A stretch of 50,187 bases of DNA, from the NCBI GenBank assembly GCA_001593865.1, contig LUCB01000005.1, positions 79,366 through 129,552 of the forward strand, in the 5' to 3' direction. Within the stretch, counting starts at the first letter, position 1, and each line of letters opens with the position of its first letter. Under the pieces are notes generated by a model. It did not search any database and was not told the DNA's origin. It was given only the letters and a program-made list of their open reading frames with translations. The stretch comes from Candidatus Bathyarchaeota archaeon B24. GTDB lineage: Archaea > Thermoproteota > CALKCG01 > B24. Positions 31,949 through 40,945 of the stretch are shown piece after piece. A program made the position numbers and the translations under genes.

Positions 31949-33421
31949 GTGGTTTCTGATAATTCTTGTAATAGGTTGGCTGAGTGGAAGGCATTCGAGA
32001 ACAGGATGGGTTTCACCGTATACACTAGCGTTAACGAAGCGCATATACCGAGGATCCTCGACTTCATCTACGACACCTACATCCTCCCCCTAGGGTATAG
32101 GATATTACGGGTCGAGAGGTTCAGGGACTTCCTAGGCGAAGCCTTGAGGTTTACGATAGCCCTCGACAGGGGCTATGTGCACGTGGAGATCAGGGCCTCC
32201 AAGATTCTCGAGTTTACGATCGTCTGGGAGGGTCCCGTCGACAAGTATACGATAGAGCAGATCCGGGAGGACCTGATCATAGCGGTTAGGATGTTCGAGG
32301 ACACCATCAGGAAGTCGTCCGTCTTTTTCACCTTCGTCGAGAACAGCAGCCCTGTTCCTGAGAAGTTGATGGCTAAACGCCGCATAGTCGAGCGTATCTT
32401 CACAGACAGCATGATCACGTTCTTCGTAGCTTTCCTAATAGTCAACATGGTTATCTTCATGATAAACCCGGTGCTAGCTCCCATAGCCATAGTGGTGTTG
32501 CAATTCTGCATCCTGCTTTTCTCACACAAGATAATAATGAGCCTAGGCGACTGGAAGATAACCGCTAGAAATCAGCATGTGACGATACTCCAATACTACA
32601 TGTCGCCAGACGAGTATAGGATGCTTCTCGATATGATCAAGGTCAAGGGTAGAAACTGGCTGTACCAGGTTAAACGTGAAATATACGAGAAGACCATAGT
32701 CCTAGGTGGGAGGATAGACCCAAACGTTGTCGGAGAGGTCCTATCCAGACACGGGATACCGTTCAGACCTGAAAACCTTAAGGTTAAGACGTTTAACGTT
32801 TACAGGCTTGTCAAGGAGGCTGTCGAGGAATACGGGCTTCCGATGCCCAACATAGTTCTTTCAAACATAATCATACCGAACGCCTCGGCCTCCGGTATAG
32901 GACCTAGGTTTGGGACGGTCATGGTGACCGCGGGGCTTCTAGCCAGCCTAGAGGAGGGCGAGGTCTACGCGGTTTTGAACCACGAGCTGAGCCATCTCAA
33001 GGGTAGAGACCCTGTTTTCTTATTCACCATATCTACGTTAGAGTATCTGTTCAGGCTTTACGTCTTACTCCCCATGATGCCGTTCATCCTGTTCCTACCT
33101 TACGTATACTTCTTCTTCGTCATGGGGCTGATATACTTCATAGGGAAGTTCTTCGAGGCCAAATCCGACTTGGAGGCCGCTATAAAGACCAGGCAACCTC
33201 AGCTCTTAGCGGAAGCCTTGAGGAAGATAGGTTACTACAGGCTTAGGTTGGAAAGGTCTCCCGGCTATAGGCTTCAATCTTGGATAGGATGGGACCCCCA
33301 CCCGCCGCTATCGTTCAGGATAAAGCGGCTGGAGAACCTTAAAGACCTCGATAGGATCAAACACCCATTTCTAAGGTCTATAGTCGATGTCTTGAAGGGG
33401 TTCTTCGAAGCCATAATGTAA
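31949..33421 (+). CDS. M48 family membrane metalloprotease
   Basis: 490 residues. HELSH at 345-349 is the zinc motif, followed by LKGRDPVF; a downstream E in FFEAKSDLEA is the third ligand. An N-terminal soluble domain (about 1-145) has no clear family, two membrane helices lie at about 155-195, and two more flank the catalytic site (about 363-410). It is longer than, and only distantly similar to, the HtpX-like protein at 9.4 kb. Quality control of membrane proteins is the usual role. GTG start. Confidence 0.86.
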   Translation: MVSDNSCNRLAEWKAFENRMGFTVYTSVNEAHIPRILDFIYDTYILPLGYRILRVERFRDFLGEALRFTIALDRGYVHVEIRASKILEFTIVWEGPVDKYTIEQIREDLIIAVRMFEDTIRKSSVFFTFVENSSPVPEKLMAKRRIVERIFTDSMITFFVAFLIVNMVIFMINPVLAPIAIVVLQFCILLFSHKIIMSLGDWKITARNQHVTILQYYMSPDEYRMLLDMIKVKGRNWLYQVKREIYEKTIVLGGRIDPNVVGEVLSRHGIPFRPENLKVKTFNVYRLVKEAVEEYGLPMPNIVLSNIIIPNASASGIGPRFGTVMVTAGLLASLEEGEVYAVLNHELSHLKGRDPVFLFTISTLEYLFRLYVLLPMMPFILFLPYVYFFFVMGLIYFIGKFFEAKSDLEAAIKTRQPQLLAEALRKIGYYRLRLERSPGYRLQSWIGWDPHPPLSFRIKRLENLKDLDRIKHPFLRSIVDVLKGFFEAIM

Positions 33422-33505
33422 CCCGCCATGGCGCATTTAACCGAAAGCTGAATCCTTAAATACTTCGATACGTGGGTTTAAAGATGTACTCAAAGGGTGA
33501 TACAT

Positions 33506-35956
33506 GTGTCTAAAGATAAGGCTACGGCTTTGATACTCTGGTTTGAGGAGCTCAGGAAAGACGATGTGCCGCTGGTCGGCGGTAAATGCGCGAACCTCGG
33601 TGAGATGATAAACGCCGGGATACCGGTTCCACCTGGGTTTGCCGTTTCGGCGTATGCGTATAAGCGTTTTCTAGAGTTGACCGGTATAGCGGAGAAGGTC
33701 TACACGATCATACGGGAGACCGTTAAGGACGTGAACGACCCTCAGCAGTACCAGGAGGCCTCTAAGAAGATTAGGCAGCTTATCGAGTCTACCCCGATAC
33801 CCGAGGAGATCGAGAAAGCTATCAGGGAGGCCTATAGGAAGCTCAACGCTAAGCTAGGGATGGCTGAGGCGTTTGTAGCCGTCAGGTCTTCCGCCACAGC
33901 CGAGGACCTACCGGGTTCCTCTTTCGCCGGTCAGCAGGAGACGTTCCTAAACGTCAGGGGTGAGGACGACCTTATCCACTACGTGCGTAGATGCTGGTCT
34001 AGCCTATTCACGCCTAGGGCGATATTCTACAGGACGCAGAGAGGGTTCCCGCATGAGAAGGTTCTGATAAGCGTAGCCGTCCAGAAGATGGTTAACAGTA
34101 AAGCCGCAGGGGTCATGTTCACGCTCCACCCCGTTACCGGCGATAGGTCGAAGATAGTTATCGAGGCTAGCTGGGGCCTAGGCGAAGCCGTCGTCTCCGG
34201 GTCTGTGACGCCTGACAGGTTTGTCGTCGACAAGGATACGCTGGAGGTTTTAAGCAAGGAGATCGCCGATAAGACGGTCGAATACGTCAGAGACCCCGAG
34301 ACCGGTAAGACCATACACGCCGAGGTTCCTCCTGAACGTCGTAAGATACCCTGCTTGACAGACGAGGAGATCAAGAGGCTTGCCGAGCTTGCTAAGCGTA
34401 TAGAGCAGCACTACGGCACGCCGCAGGACATAGAGTTCGCCATAGACAAGGACCTACCGTTCCCCGAGAACGTGTTCATAGTCCAGTCTAGACCAGAGAC
34501 CGTTTGGAGCGTCAAAGCCGAGGAGAAGCCCGTAGAGAAGGCTCCGGCTCCGACCGAGGAGTTTGTACCGGTCATCAAGGGTCTCCCCGCTAGTCCGGGC
34601 ATATACGCCGGTAGGGTTAAGGTCGTCTTAAACCATGAAGAGGCTGCTAAGCTGATGGAGGAAGGCGACATACTCGTCACGAAGATGACGAACCCAGACT
34701 GGGTCCCATACATGAGGATGGCTGGAGCCATAGTCACCGACGACGGAGGTATGACGTGTCACGCCGCGATAGTCTCCAGAGAACTCGGTATACCATGTAT
34801 AGTCGGGACCCGGGAGGCTACTAAGGTTCTCAAAACCGGGACCTACTATACGGTAGACGCCACCTCAGGGGTGGTCTACGAGGGCATCGTAGAGTCGCTG
34901 GTTAAGCCTAAGCGTGAAGCCGTGGCGGCTGCTCCAGGCGCCGTAGCCGCCTTGCCGCAGTGGGCTGTCTATCCGCCCGTGACGGCTACGAAGATCTACG
35001 TGAACCTCTCTATACCCGACGTGGCGGAGAAGGTTTTCAACGAAAGCCACCCCGACGGTGTAGGCCTGTTGAGGGCGGAGCACCTGATGCTCAGCGTCGG
35101 TAAACACCCGAGGCTCCTGATCGAGGAAGGTGGGGCCGAGAAGATGGTTAACGCCTTCGCCGAGGGCATCAGAAAGGTCGCGCAGGTGTTCTTCCCGAGG
35201 CCGGTCGTCTATAGGTTCTTGGACTTCAAGCCTGACGAGTTCCTCTCGCTGCCTGGTGGAGAGAAGTACGAGGAGGAGGCCGGGCACGTCGGGCCTAACC
35301 CGCTGATAGGCTACAGAGGCGCCTTCAGGTATATCAAAGAGCCTGATATATTCAGGCTTGAGTGCCGCGCTATACGGAAGGTTAGGGAAGAGTATGGCTT
35401 GAAGAACGTCTGGGTCATGGTTCCGTTCGTCAGGAGGGTCGAGGAGTTCAAGCACTGCTTGAAGATAATGGAGGAGGAGGGTCTGAGGAAGGGTCCTGAC
35501 TTCAAGGTCTGGATAATGGTCGAGGTTCCGAGTACGGTGCTCCTCATAGATAAGTTCATCGAAGCAGGTATCGACGGTGTGAGCTTCGGCACGAACGACT
35601 TGACGATGCTCATACTCGGGATAGACCGCGACGACGCCTCGGTTCAAGAGATATACGACGAGAGAAACCTCGCCGTGCTCAGGGCGTTAAGCCACGTCAT
35701 AAGGATATGCCGTGAGCACGGTGTTACGACGAGCATATGCGGCCAGGCACCTTCGAACTACCCGGAGATCGTGGAGTTCCTCGTCAAGGAGGGTGTGACA
35801 AGCCTCTCGGTGAACCCTGACAAGGTCATGGAGACCAGGATGCTCGTAGCGTCTATAGAGCGGAAGGTTCTCTTAGAGAGACTGGCTAGGGTCGAGGAGC
35901 AGGGTAAGGCTCAGAAGCGTTTCTTCCAACCCAGGTGGGCTGAGGAGCTAGGCTAG
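33506..35956 (+). CDS. ppsA: Phosphoenolpyruvate synthase
   Basis: 816 residues from GTG 33506, which has GGGTGA five bases upstream; a GTG nine bases earlier is also in frame. ATP-grasp half: VGGKCANLGEM, SSATAEDLPGSSFAGQQET. The swivelling domain carries the phospho-histidine in GGMTCHAAIVSREL (about 415-428). The PEP/pyruvate barrel ends with SICGQAPSNYPE, whose Cys is the proton donor. Catalyses pyruvate + ATP + water to PEP + AMP + Pi, the entry to gluconeogenesis, and in archaea may also run in the glycolytic direction. Confidence 0.96.
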   Translation: MSKDKATALILWFEELRKDDVPLVGGKCANLGEMINAGIPVPPGFAVSAYAYKRFLELTGIAEKVYTIIRETVKDVNDPQQYQEASKKIRQLIESTPIPEEIEKAIREAYRKLNAKLGMAEAFVAVRSSATAEDLPGSSFAGQQETFLNVRGEDDLIHYVRRCWSSLFTPRAIFYRTQRGFPHEKVLISVAVQKMVNSKAAGVMFTLHPVTGDRSKIVIEASWGLGEAVVSGSVTPDRFVVDKDTLEVLSKEIADKTVEYVRDPETGKTIHAEVPPERRKIPCLTDEEIKRLAELAKRIEQHYGTPQDIEFAIDKDLPFPENVFIVQSRPETVWSVKAEEKPVEKAPAPTEEFVPVIKGLPASPGIYAGRVKVVLNHEEAAKLMEEGDILVTKMTNPDWVPYMRMAGAIVTDDGGMTCHAAIVSRELGIPCIVGTREATKVLKTGTYYTVDATSGVVYEGIVESLVKPKREAVAAAPGAVAALPQWAVYPPVTATKIYVNLSIPDVAEKVFNESHPDGVGLLRAEHLMLSVGKHPRLLIEEGGAEKMVNAFAEGIRKVAQVFFPRPVVYRFLDFKPDEFLSLPGGEKYEEEAGHVGPNPLIGYRGAFRYIKEPDIFRLECRAIRKVREEYGLKNVWVMVPFVRRVEEFKHCLKIMEEEGLRKGPDFKVWIMVEVPSTVLLIDKFIEAGIDGVSFGTNDLTMLILGIDRDDASVQEIYDERNLAVLRALSHVIRICREHGVTTSICGQAPSNYPEIVEFLVKEGVTSLSVNPDKVMETRMLVASIERKVLLERLARVEEQGKAQKRFFQPRWAEELG

Positions 35957-36033
35957 ACGACGGATATCGAAGCCTCTTTCTTCATACTTTCTTTTATGGT
36001 CGTTTAGCGTCTTACATTTGTCTGTCCTCAAGT

Positions 36034-36042
36034 TTTTTATAA
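36034..36042 (+). promoter_or_regulatory. TATA box of hjc
   Basis: TTTTTATAA, with its centre 34 bases before TTG 36072. It predicts transcription from about 36064, so the longer reading frame beginning at 36018 cannot be translated from this promoter. Confidence 0.6.
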
Positions 36043-36071
36043 CCCTGAATTGTTTCATTATCCAGTCTAGC

Positions 36072-36488
36072 TTGGGCCATAGGGGTTTCAGGGAAGAGAG
36101 GGAGCTCGTCAACAGGCTTGAGAGGCTAGGGTTCGCCGTGTTGAGGGCTCCTGCGTCGGGGGCCGGGACGAAGCTGGATAGGCCTGACCTCGTAGCCGGT
36201 AGGAGGGGCTTCTGCATAGCGGTCGAGGTTAAGACGACGAGGCGGAGGATTCTATACGTCAGAGCCGAGAGCCTAGAGCAGCTCATAAGGTTCGCCGAAA
36301 GGTTCGGTGCGGAACCATACCTAGCCGTTAAGTTTAAACGGTCTGGATACGGCTGGCTCCTGCTTAAGCCCGACCATATGGAGAAGACCGGTAGGGGCTA
36401 TAGGATAACTCTCGAAGAGGCCTCTAGAAAGGGTATGCCTCTCGAAGCCCTCACATCGACTAGGCTTGACGACTACGGAGGAGGCTGA
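36072..36488 (+). CDS. hjc: Holliday junction resolvase Hjc
   Basis: 138 residues from TTG 36072. The family opening HRGFREERELVNRLERLGF is followed by RAPASGAGTK, RPDLVAGRRG (catalytic Asp) and CIAVEVKTT (E-x-K), which together form the PD-(D/E)XK active site; FAERFGAEPYLAVKF completes the fold. It cleaves four-way DNA junctions late in recombinational repair. The usual archaeal length is 120-140 residues. Its end overlaps or nearly touches the UPF0146 gene. Confidence 0.93.
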   Translation: MGHRGFREERELVNRLERLGFAVLRAPASGAGTKLDRPDLVAGRRGFCIAVEVKTTRRRILYVRAESLEQLIRFAERFGAEPYLAVKFKRSGYGWLLLKPDHMEKTGRGYRITLEEASRKGMPLEALTSTRLDDYGGG

Positions 36489-36495
36489 CCTCCCA

Positions 36496-36930
36496 ATGCC
36501 CCTGTTAGACGCAGATGACCTTGCGGATTTCATCGCTTCGAGATATCGCTACGCCTCTAAGATAGTAGAGGTGGGCGTAGGCTTCCAGTTCGACACGGCG
36601 CTGGCCTTGAAAAGAAAGCGACCCGAGCTTAGGCTTGTAGTGGTCGACAAAAATCCCGAATCCGTAGAGGAGGCTAGACGCCTAGGCTTAGAGGCTTACG
36701 TGGACGACGTTTGGAACCCGGACATGAATATATACCGAGGCTCATCGCTGATATACTCGGTCAGACCTCCACCCGAGCTCTTGGAACCTATCCACAGAAT
36801 AGCCAAAGCCGTAGGATGTAGCCTCCTGATACGTCCACTTTCGGGAGAATACCTTAGCCTTCCAGATGAGACTAAGTGGCTCCGTATAACCCATGGTAGA
36901 GCCAGGCTCCTCCTATATCCCCAGCGTTAG
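36496..36930 (+). CDS. UPF0146 family protein
   Basis: 144 residues from ATG 36496 (a TTG at 36466 would overlap hjc by 23 bases). VEVGVGFQFDTALAL, VVDKNPESVEEARR and SVRPPPELLEPIHRIA are the conserved blocks of this small archaeal family with a Rossmann-like, SAM-methyltransferase-like fold. Function unknown. GGAGGAGG about 13 bases upstream could be the ribosome binding site. Directly downstream of hjc. Confidence 0.8.
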   Translation: MPLLDADDLADFIASRYRYASKIVEVGVGFQFDTALALKRKRPELRLVVVDKNPESVEEARRLGLEAYVDDVWNPDMNIYRGSSLIYSVRPPPELLEPIHRIAKAVGCSLLIRPLSGEYLSLPDETKWLRITHGRARLLLYPQR

Positions 36931-36961
36931 TCGATGTGTTCGAGACGGCGAGGGGTCAAAT

Positions 36962-36970
36962 CTTTTATAG
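36962..36970 (+). promoter_or_regulatory. TATA box of TIM-barrel isomerase gene
   Basis: CTTTTATAG at 36962-36970 lies about 38 bases before ATG 37004, and GTTTAGGTG before the start provides a short purine-rich site. Confidence 0.5.
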
Positions 36971-37003
36971 AGTTATGGGTTTTCAGTAGGTTTAGGTGTC
37001 TTT

Positions 37004-37900
37004 ATGGTTAGGATAAACTGTTGTTGGCTTTATGCTATAAGCAAGTATGGCTATCCGCCGCCTCTTGATAAGATGTTCACGGCTCTCGAAGAGATGGCTG
37101 ACATGGGTTTCGAATACGTCGAGATCGAGGCCGTCGGCGAGGAAAACCTCAGAGAGATCCTCGCGAACAGGCAGAGGCTCAAGGAACATGTCGACTCGCT
37201 TAACCTCAAGGTCATGAACGTATGCCCCATATTCACCGACCTAGTATCACCCGATAAATCGGCTAGGCGGAAAGCCCTCGAGCTCTTCAGGGAGACGTGT
37301 GAGCTGGCCACGTACTTCGACGCCGTTATGGTTCAAACGGATACGTTCTTTCCACCGCTCAAATTCGTAGGAGAAGTCCCCTACAAGGAGGCCATAAGCT
37401 TCGGTAAACCCTACAGGGTCGAGGTCGACCCGGAGTTCAGCTGGGAACGGTTCTGGAGGCTCCTCGTAGACAGCATGAGGAAATGCAACTGGATAGCTGA
37501 GGATTATGGTTTAAGGTTCTGCCTGGAGCCTAGGGTCGGCGAGTCTGTCTCCAACACAGACGCGATGCTCAGGCTTGCGGAGGCTATAGACAGCGAAAAC
37601 TTCGGCGTCGTGCTGGATACGGGGCATCTCCACGCCCAGAAAGAGATACTTCCCCTGTCGGTCGAGAAGCTTGGGAAGCTCATAATATACGTGCATGCTT
37701 CGGACAACGACGGTAGAGATAACTACCACCTGGGCATAGGGAAAGGGACCGTGGACTGGATAGGAGTGCTTAAAGCCTTGAAGAAGCACGGCTTCGACGG
37801 CTTCATAGGGATCGACGTGGGAAACGTACCCGATATCGAACGCGAATACGTCGAAAGCAAGGCCAAGCTCGAACAGCTCATAAAAGAAGTCGGGCTTTAA
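37004..37900 (+). CDS. Sugar phosphate isomerase/epimerase (TIM barrel)
   Basis: 298 residues with the xylose-isomerase-like barrel: FEYVEIEAVGEE (about 36-47), RFCLEPRVGES (metal Glu), FGVVLDTGHLHAQK (Asp and His), YVHASDNDGRD (His) and FIGIDVGNV. The last metal ligand, often Glu, is an Asp here. It is not closely similar to the first such protein at 23.8 kb. A role in sugar or polyol breakdown is likely. ATG start with a TATA box upstream. Confidence 0.85.
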   Translation: MVRINCCWLYAISKYGYPPPLDKMFTALEEMADMGFEYVEIEAVGEENLREILANRQRLKEHVDSLNLKVMNVCPIFTDLVSPDKSARRKALELFRETCELATYFDAVMVQTDTFFPPLKFVGEVPYKEAISFGKPYRVEVDPEFSWERFWRLLVDSMRKCNWIAEDYGLRFCLEPRVGESVSNTDAMLRLAEAIDSENFGVVLDTGHLHAQKEILPLSVEKLGKLIIYVHASDNDGRDNYHLGIGKGTVDWIGVLKALKKHGFDGFIGIDVGNVPDIEREYVESKAKLEQLIKEVGL

Positions 37901-37992
37901 CAATGCAGCTATTTTTATTATAAGGCAAATATACAGGTTGGATGCGACCCTATGTTTTCAGGTCTCTGTGAAATAGACGAAAAATTAATTCT

Positions 37993-38370
37993 TTAAAACG
38001 ACAGGCCCACCGGGAGTCTTTTACCGTCTTTGGAGTAGGCGGCTAGGTTTTCCAACCCCCTATAGGGGTATGCTATTATCATCACGATCCTCCCGTATGC
38101 GTTGTTGAGGTCTTCCGCCGACGGGTTCAGGCTTCCGGATGGATGACTGTGTACGGTTCCGACTATCGAGAAGTCTATCGGTAGGTAGAAGAGCGGAATA
38201 GCCGAAAAACCTCTCCCCCTAGTCGCGAAGGGGGGTATGAGGAGATCCTCGACCTTTATCACACCCCTCTCGACTCTACCCCTTAACAGTAGAACACCCT
38301 CTCTAGGGTGTAGGGTTAGGGCATAGGTTATTATGCTATCTAAGACTTCTCTTGAGACCTCCACCCTCAA
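37993..38370 (-). CDS. JAMM/MPN metalloprotease domain protein
   Basis: 125 residues, a stand-alone MPN domain. EGVLLLRG holds the glutamate, and HSHPSGSLNPSAED (H-x-H-x7-S-x2-D) is the full JAMM zinc motif. Archaeal members of this size remove ubiquitin-like SAMP modifiers or process peptides; a substrate is not evident here. TTG start at 38370, five bases after the aminotransferase stop, so the two are translated together. Confidence 0.85.
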   Translation of the reverse strand: MRVEVSREVLDSIITYALTLHPREGVLLLRGRVERGVIKVEDLLIPPFATRGRGFSAIPLFYLPIDFSIVGTVHSHPSGSLNPSAEDLNNAYGRIVMIIAYPYRGLENLAAYSKDGKRLPVGLSF

Positions 38371-38374
38371 CCTT

Positions 38375-39547
38375 TTAACCAGCCTCTTGAAGCTTTTCGA
38401 TAGCTACCTTGATCCTCTCTAGCCCCGCCTTTATCAAGTCTATCGACGTCGCATATGAGAACCTCAGATACCCCTCACCACCAGGTCCGAAGGCTGACCC
38501 GTGTAGGGTAGCGACCTTAGCCTCCCTTAGAAGGTATTCCACAAGCTCCCTCTCATCCATCCCCACGCCTTTTATGTTCGGGAACACGTAGAAGGCACCT
38601 AGAGGCTTCTTACATTTGAACCCTCTGATCCTATTCAGCCCGTCGACTATGACATCTCTTCTACGCCTATACTCGTCGACCATCTTCTTAACGAAGTCCT
38701 GAGGTCCCCTAAGAGCCGCCACCGTAGCCTTCTGGACGAAGGCCGGTAGACACGAGACCAAGTTGTTCTGAAGCACCACCATACGCTCTATGAACCTTCT
38801 ATCGGCCGCTATATACCCTATCCTCCAGCCGGTCATAGCGTAGGTTTTCGATAAGCTGTTAAGCAGGAGAACCCTGTCCCTGACTTCGGGTATCGAAACC
38901 ACAGACTCGTGCTCGAACCCGTCGTAGATTATCTTATGGTATACGTCGTCCGTGATCAACACGAGGTTATGTCTCAAAGCTATCTCCGCTAACCCTTCGA
39001 CATCACTCCTGGTGAGGACCGAGCCGCATGGGTTGTGGGGGCTGTTGATCACCACAGCCTTCGTCTTATCGGTGACCTTCGCCTCCACGTCTTCAGGGAT
39101 CATCCTGAAGTCGTTCTCCTCCTTAAGCCTCACGAAGACAGGTTTGGCGTTCAGAAACCTTATGACAGACTCGTAGGCTGGGAAGGCTGGGTCCGGTATT
39201 ATGACCTCATCACCCTCCTCGACCACGGTCGTCAAGGCATAGAATATGGCGGCTTTACCCCCAGGTGTGGCGATTATCTCGTCTGGGCTATATTCTACCT
39301 TAAACTCCTCCTCGAGGTATTCGGATATGGCCTCTCTAAGCTCCAGTATACCAGGCGACGGTGTGTAGTGGGTGTAGCCTTCCTTCAAAGCCTTTGCGGC
39401 AGCCTCCTTTATGTGCTCCGGTGTATCAAAGTCTGGCTCCCCGATCTCGAAATGTATGACGTCGTAGCCTTCCCTCTCGAGCATCTTAGCCTTCTGGAGG
39501 ATCACAAACGCAAATTCACCCTTCAACCTAAACATCCTGCTAGCCAT
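38375..39547 (-). CDS. Class I PLP-dependent aminotransferase
   Basis: 390 residues from ATG 39547, chosen because GGAGGA lies 6-7 bases upstream; an ATG 33 bases further up lacks such a site. VIHFEIGEPDFDTPEHI is the N-terminal block, VINSPHNPCG contacts the cofactor, LLNSLSKTYAMTGWRIGYI contains the PLP lysine, and LRFSYATS near the C terminus has the arginine that binds the substrate carboxylate. It resembles archaeal aspartate or branched aromatic aminotransferases. Start of a two-gene operon with the JAMM protein. Confidence 0.92.
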   Translation of the reverse strand: MASRMFRLKGEFAFVILQKAKMLEREGYDVIHFEIGEPDFDTPEHIKEAAAKALKEGYTHYTPSPGILELREAISEYLEEEFKVEYSPDEIIATPGGKAAIFYALTTVVEEGDEVIIPDPAFPAYESVIRFLNAKPVFVRLKEENDFRMIPEDVEAKVTDKTKAVVINSPHNPCGSVLTRSDVEGLAEIALRHNLVLITDDVYHKIIYDGFEHESVVSIPEVRDRVLLLNSLSKTYAMTGWRIGYIAADRRFIERMVVLQNNLVSCLPAFVQKATVAALRGPQDFVKKMVDEYRRRRDVIVDGLNRIRGFKCKKPLGAFYVFPNIKGVGMDERELVEYLLREAKVATLHGSAFGPGGEGYLRFSYATSIDLIKAGLERIKVAIEKLQEAG

Positions 39548-39693
39548 AAACTCCTCCATGCAGAAACACCCAAACCTCATTTAAGGAGTCTGAAGACACT
39601 TATAAGATTTAAGGCCGAGATCGTTCGAAACCCTACCGCCTATAGGAAAAGTTAAATTTGGTCTTTGCCTTCTTCCTCTGGAGGTGCATCTTA

Positions 39694-40050
39694 ATGGCTA
39701 CGGAGATGACGCTTAAGGAGCTTAAGAAGAAGGAGGAAGAGTATTCTGAAGAGCTTAAGAAGCTTGAGGATAGAAGGGTTCAGCTGGAGAAGCGTATCTC
39801 GGAGCTTAAGAAGAAGCTGGACGAGCTTAGAGGTCGGTTTCGGAAAGCCCGAGATATGTATGAGGCCTACCGGATCGAGAAGGAGATGTATGACCTATCC
39901 AGACGCATCTCCCCCCTGGAGAACGAGATGTCTGAGCTCGATAGGAGGATAAAGGGTCTCAAGACATCGCTCGAGAAGGTTAGGAAGGACATTAAGTTTC
40001 TCGAGTTCCAGAGGAGAAGCGTCTGGGTTAGGGAGGAGGGTGGCTCCTAG
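39694..40050 (+). CDS. Short coiled-coil protein
   Basis: 118 residues from ATG 39694, which follows GGAGGTG by eight bases. Nearly all of it is heptad-repeat coiled coil (LKELKKKEEEYSEELKKLED, then RVQLEKRISELKKKLDELRG) ending in EFQRRSVWVREEGGS. No enzymatic motif seen. It overlaps the CofE-like gene by 11 bases, suggesting that the proteins are made together and may interact. Confidence 0.68.
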   Translation: MATEMTLKELKKKEEEYSEELKKLEDRRVQLEKRISELKKKLDELRGRFRKARDMYEAYRIEKEMYDLSRRISPLENEMSELDRRIKGLKTSLEKVRKDIKFLEFQRRSVWVREEGGS

Positions 40051-40888
40051 ACGTAGATACCGGGCTAGGAGGCTGAGGTCACCCTACTGGAGACCAGGCT
40101 TCGACTACGTAGACTTCATCGTCTCGAAGGTCAAGAAGGTGGTCGAAAACGGAGATGTATTAGTGATATCTGAAAAGGCCATATCGACGGCCTCCGGAAA
40201 CATAATCGACGAGTCTTTTTTCAAACCAAGCCTAACAGCGAGGTTTCTAGCCAGGTTTTGGATGAGGGTCGTATGGGGGTACCTTCTAGCACCCTTGTGT
40301 AGGCTCAAACCTGAGACCGTAGCTAGGCTCAGGGATTACCCCGTAGAGGAGGGGGCTAGACATAAGGAGGCGGCTCTAAGAGTCTCAGGCCTTCTACAGG
40401 CTTTAAGGGCGTTTTCAGAAGGCGGTTTAGACGTGGTGAACCTTCCATACTCCTACGCCGCCCTCCCGCTTAGGGATGCGTCTAAGATAGCCGATCACAT
40501 AAGACGTAGAATACTGAAGGAGACCGGTAGAAGCGTCGCGGTGGTCATATCTGACAGCGATAAAACATTCTCGATAGGGCCTATACACCTGTGTTCAAGG
40601 CCTAACCCCATGAAGGGTCTCGTGGGACTGGGTCTGCTGGCCTATATAATAGGTGCGTCGCTTAGGTTCAAAGCCAGAGCTACCCCCGTGGCGGCGTCTG
40701 GGTGGACGGGTTCTATGGACGAGCTTCTAGACATCTGCGAGGTCGCCGACAGGGTTAGAGGCTACGGAGCGGGTAGAAACATCTGGGAGGCTGCGAGAAG
40801 ATTTGGCGTCGGGTTAACCTCCATAAGCTGGGAGCTGCTCGGTAGGATACCTCACTACCCGGTCGTTTTAGTGCGTAGAGTCCGTTAG
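40040..40888 (+). CDS. CofE-like (F420-0:gamma-glutamyl ligase superfamily) protein
   Basis: 282 residues from GTG 40040, whose ribosome binding site GGAGG is immediately upstream. VENGDVLVISEKAISTASGNI (about 36-56) and VAVVISDSDKTFSIGPI (about 169-185) match the nucleotide and metal-binding blocks of the CofE family that adds glutamate to coenzyme F420-0. The middle region (about 60-150), which should contact F420, is not typical, so the substrate may differ. F420-like enzymes are possible elsewhere in the window (luciferase-like protein at 20.7 kb). Partner: coiled-coil protein just upstream. Confidence 0.62.
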   Translation: MAPRRRYRARRLRSPYWRPGFDYVDFIVSKVKKVVENGDVLVISEKAISTASGNIIDESFFKPSLTARFLARFWMRVVWGYLLAPLCRLKPETVARLRDYPVEEGARHKEAALRVSGLLQALRAFSEGGLDVVNLPYSYAALPLRDASKIADHIRRRILKETGRSVAVVISDSDKTFSIGPIHLCSRPNPMKGLVGLGLLAYIIGASLRFKARATPVAASGWTGSMDELLDICEVADRVRGYGAGRNIWEAARRFGVGLTSISWELLGRIPHYPVVLVRRVR

Positions 40889-40945
40889 CTCAAAAGCAAC
40901 ATATTTTTAAACCATGTTGTCTTCTGAATTATCGGCTTGTAAACC

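Noticed and set aside
34865-35647. 260-residue open frame antisense to ppsA
   Set aside because: Lies wholly opposite the conserved PEP synthase, has no ribosome binding site, and its residues show no family motif; it is a by-product of GC-rich codon structure.
35948-36286. 112-residue minus-strand frame at the end of ppsA and over hjc
   Set aside because: hjc is clearly coded on the plus strand with its own TATA box; the antisense frame has no motif.
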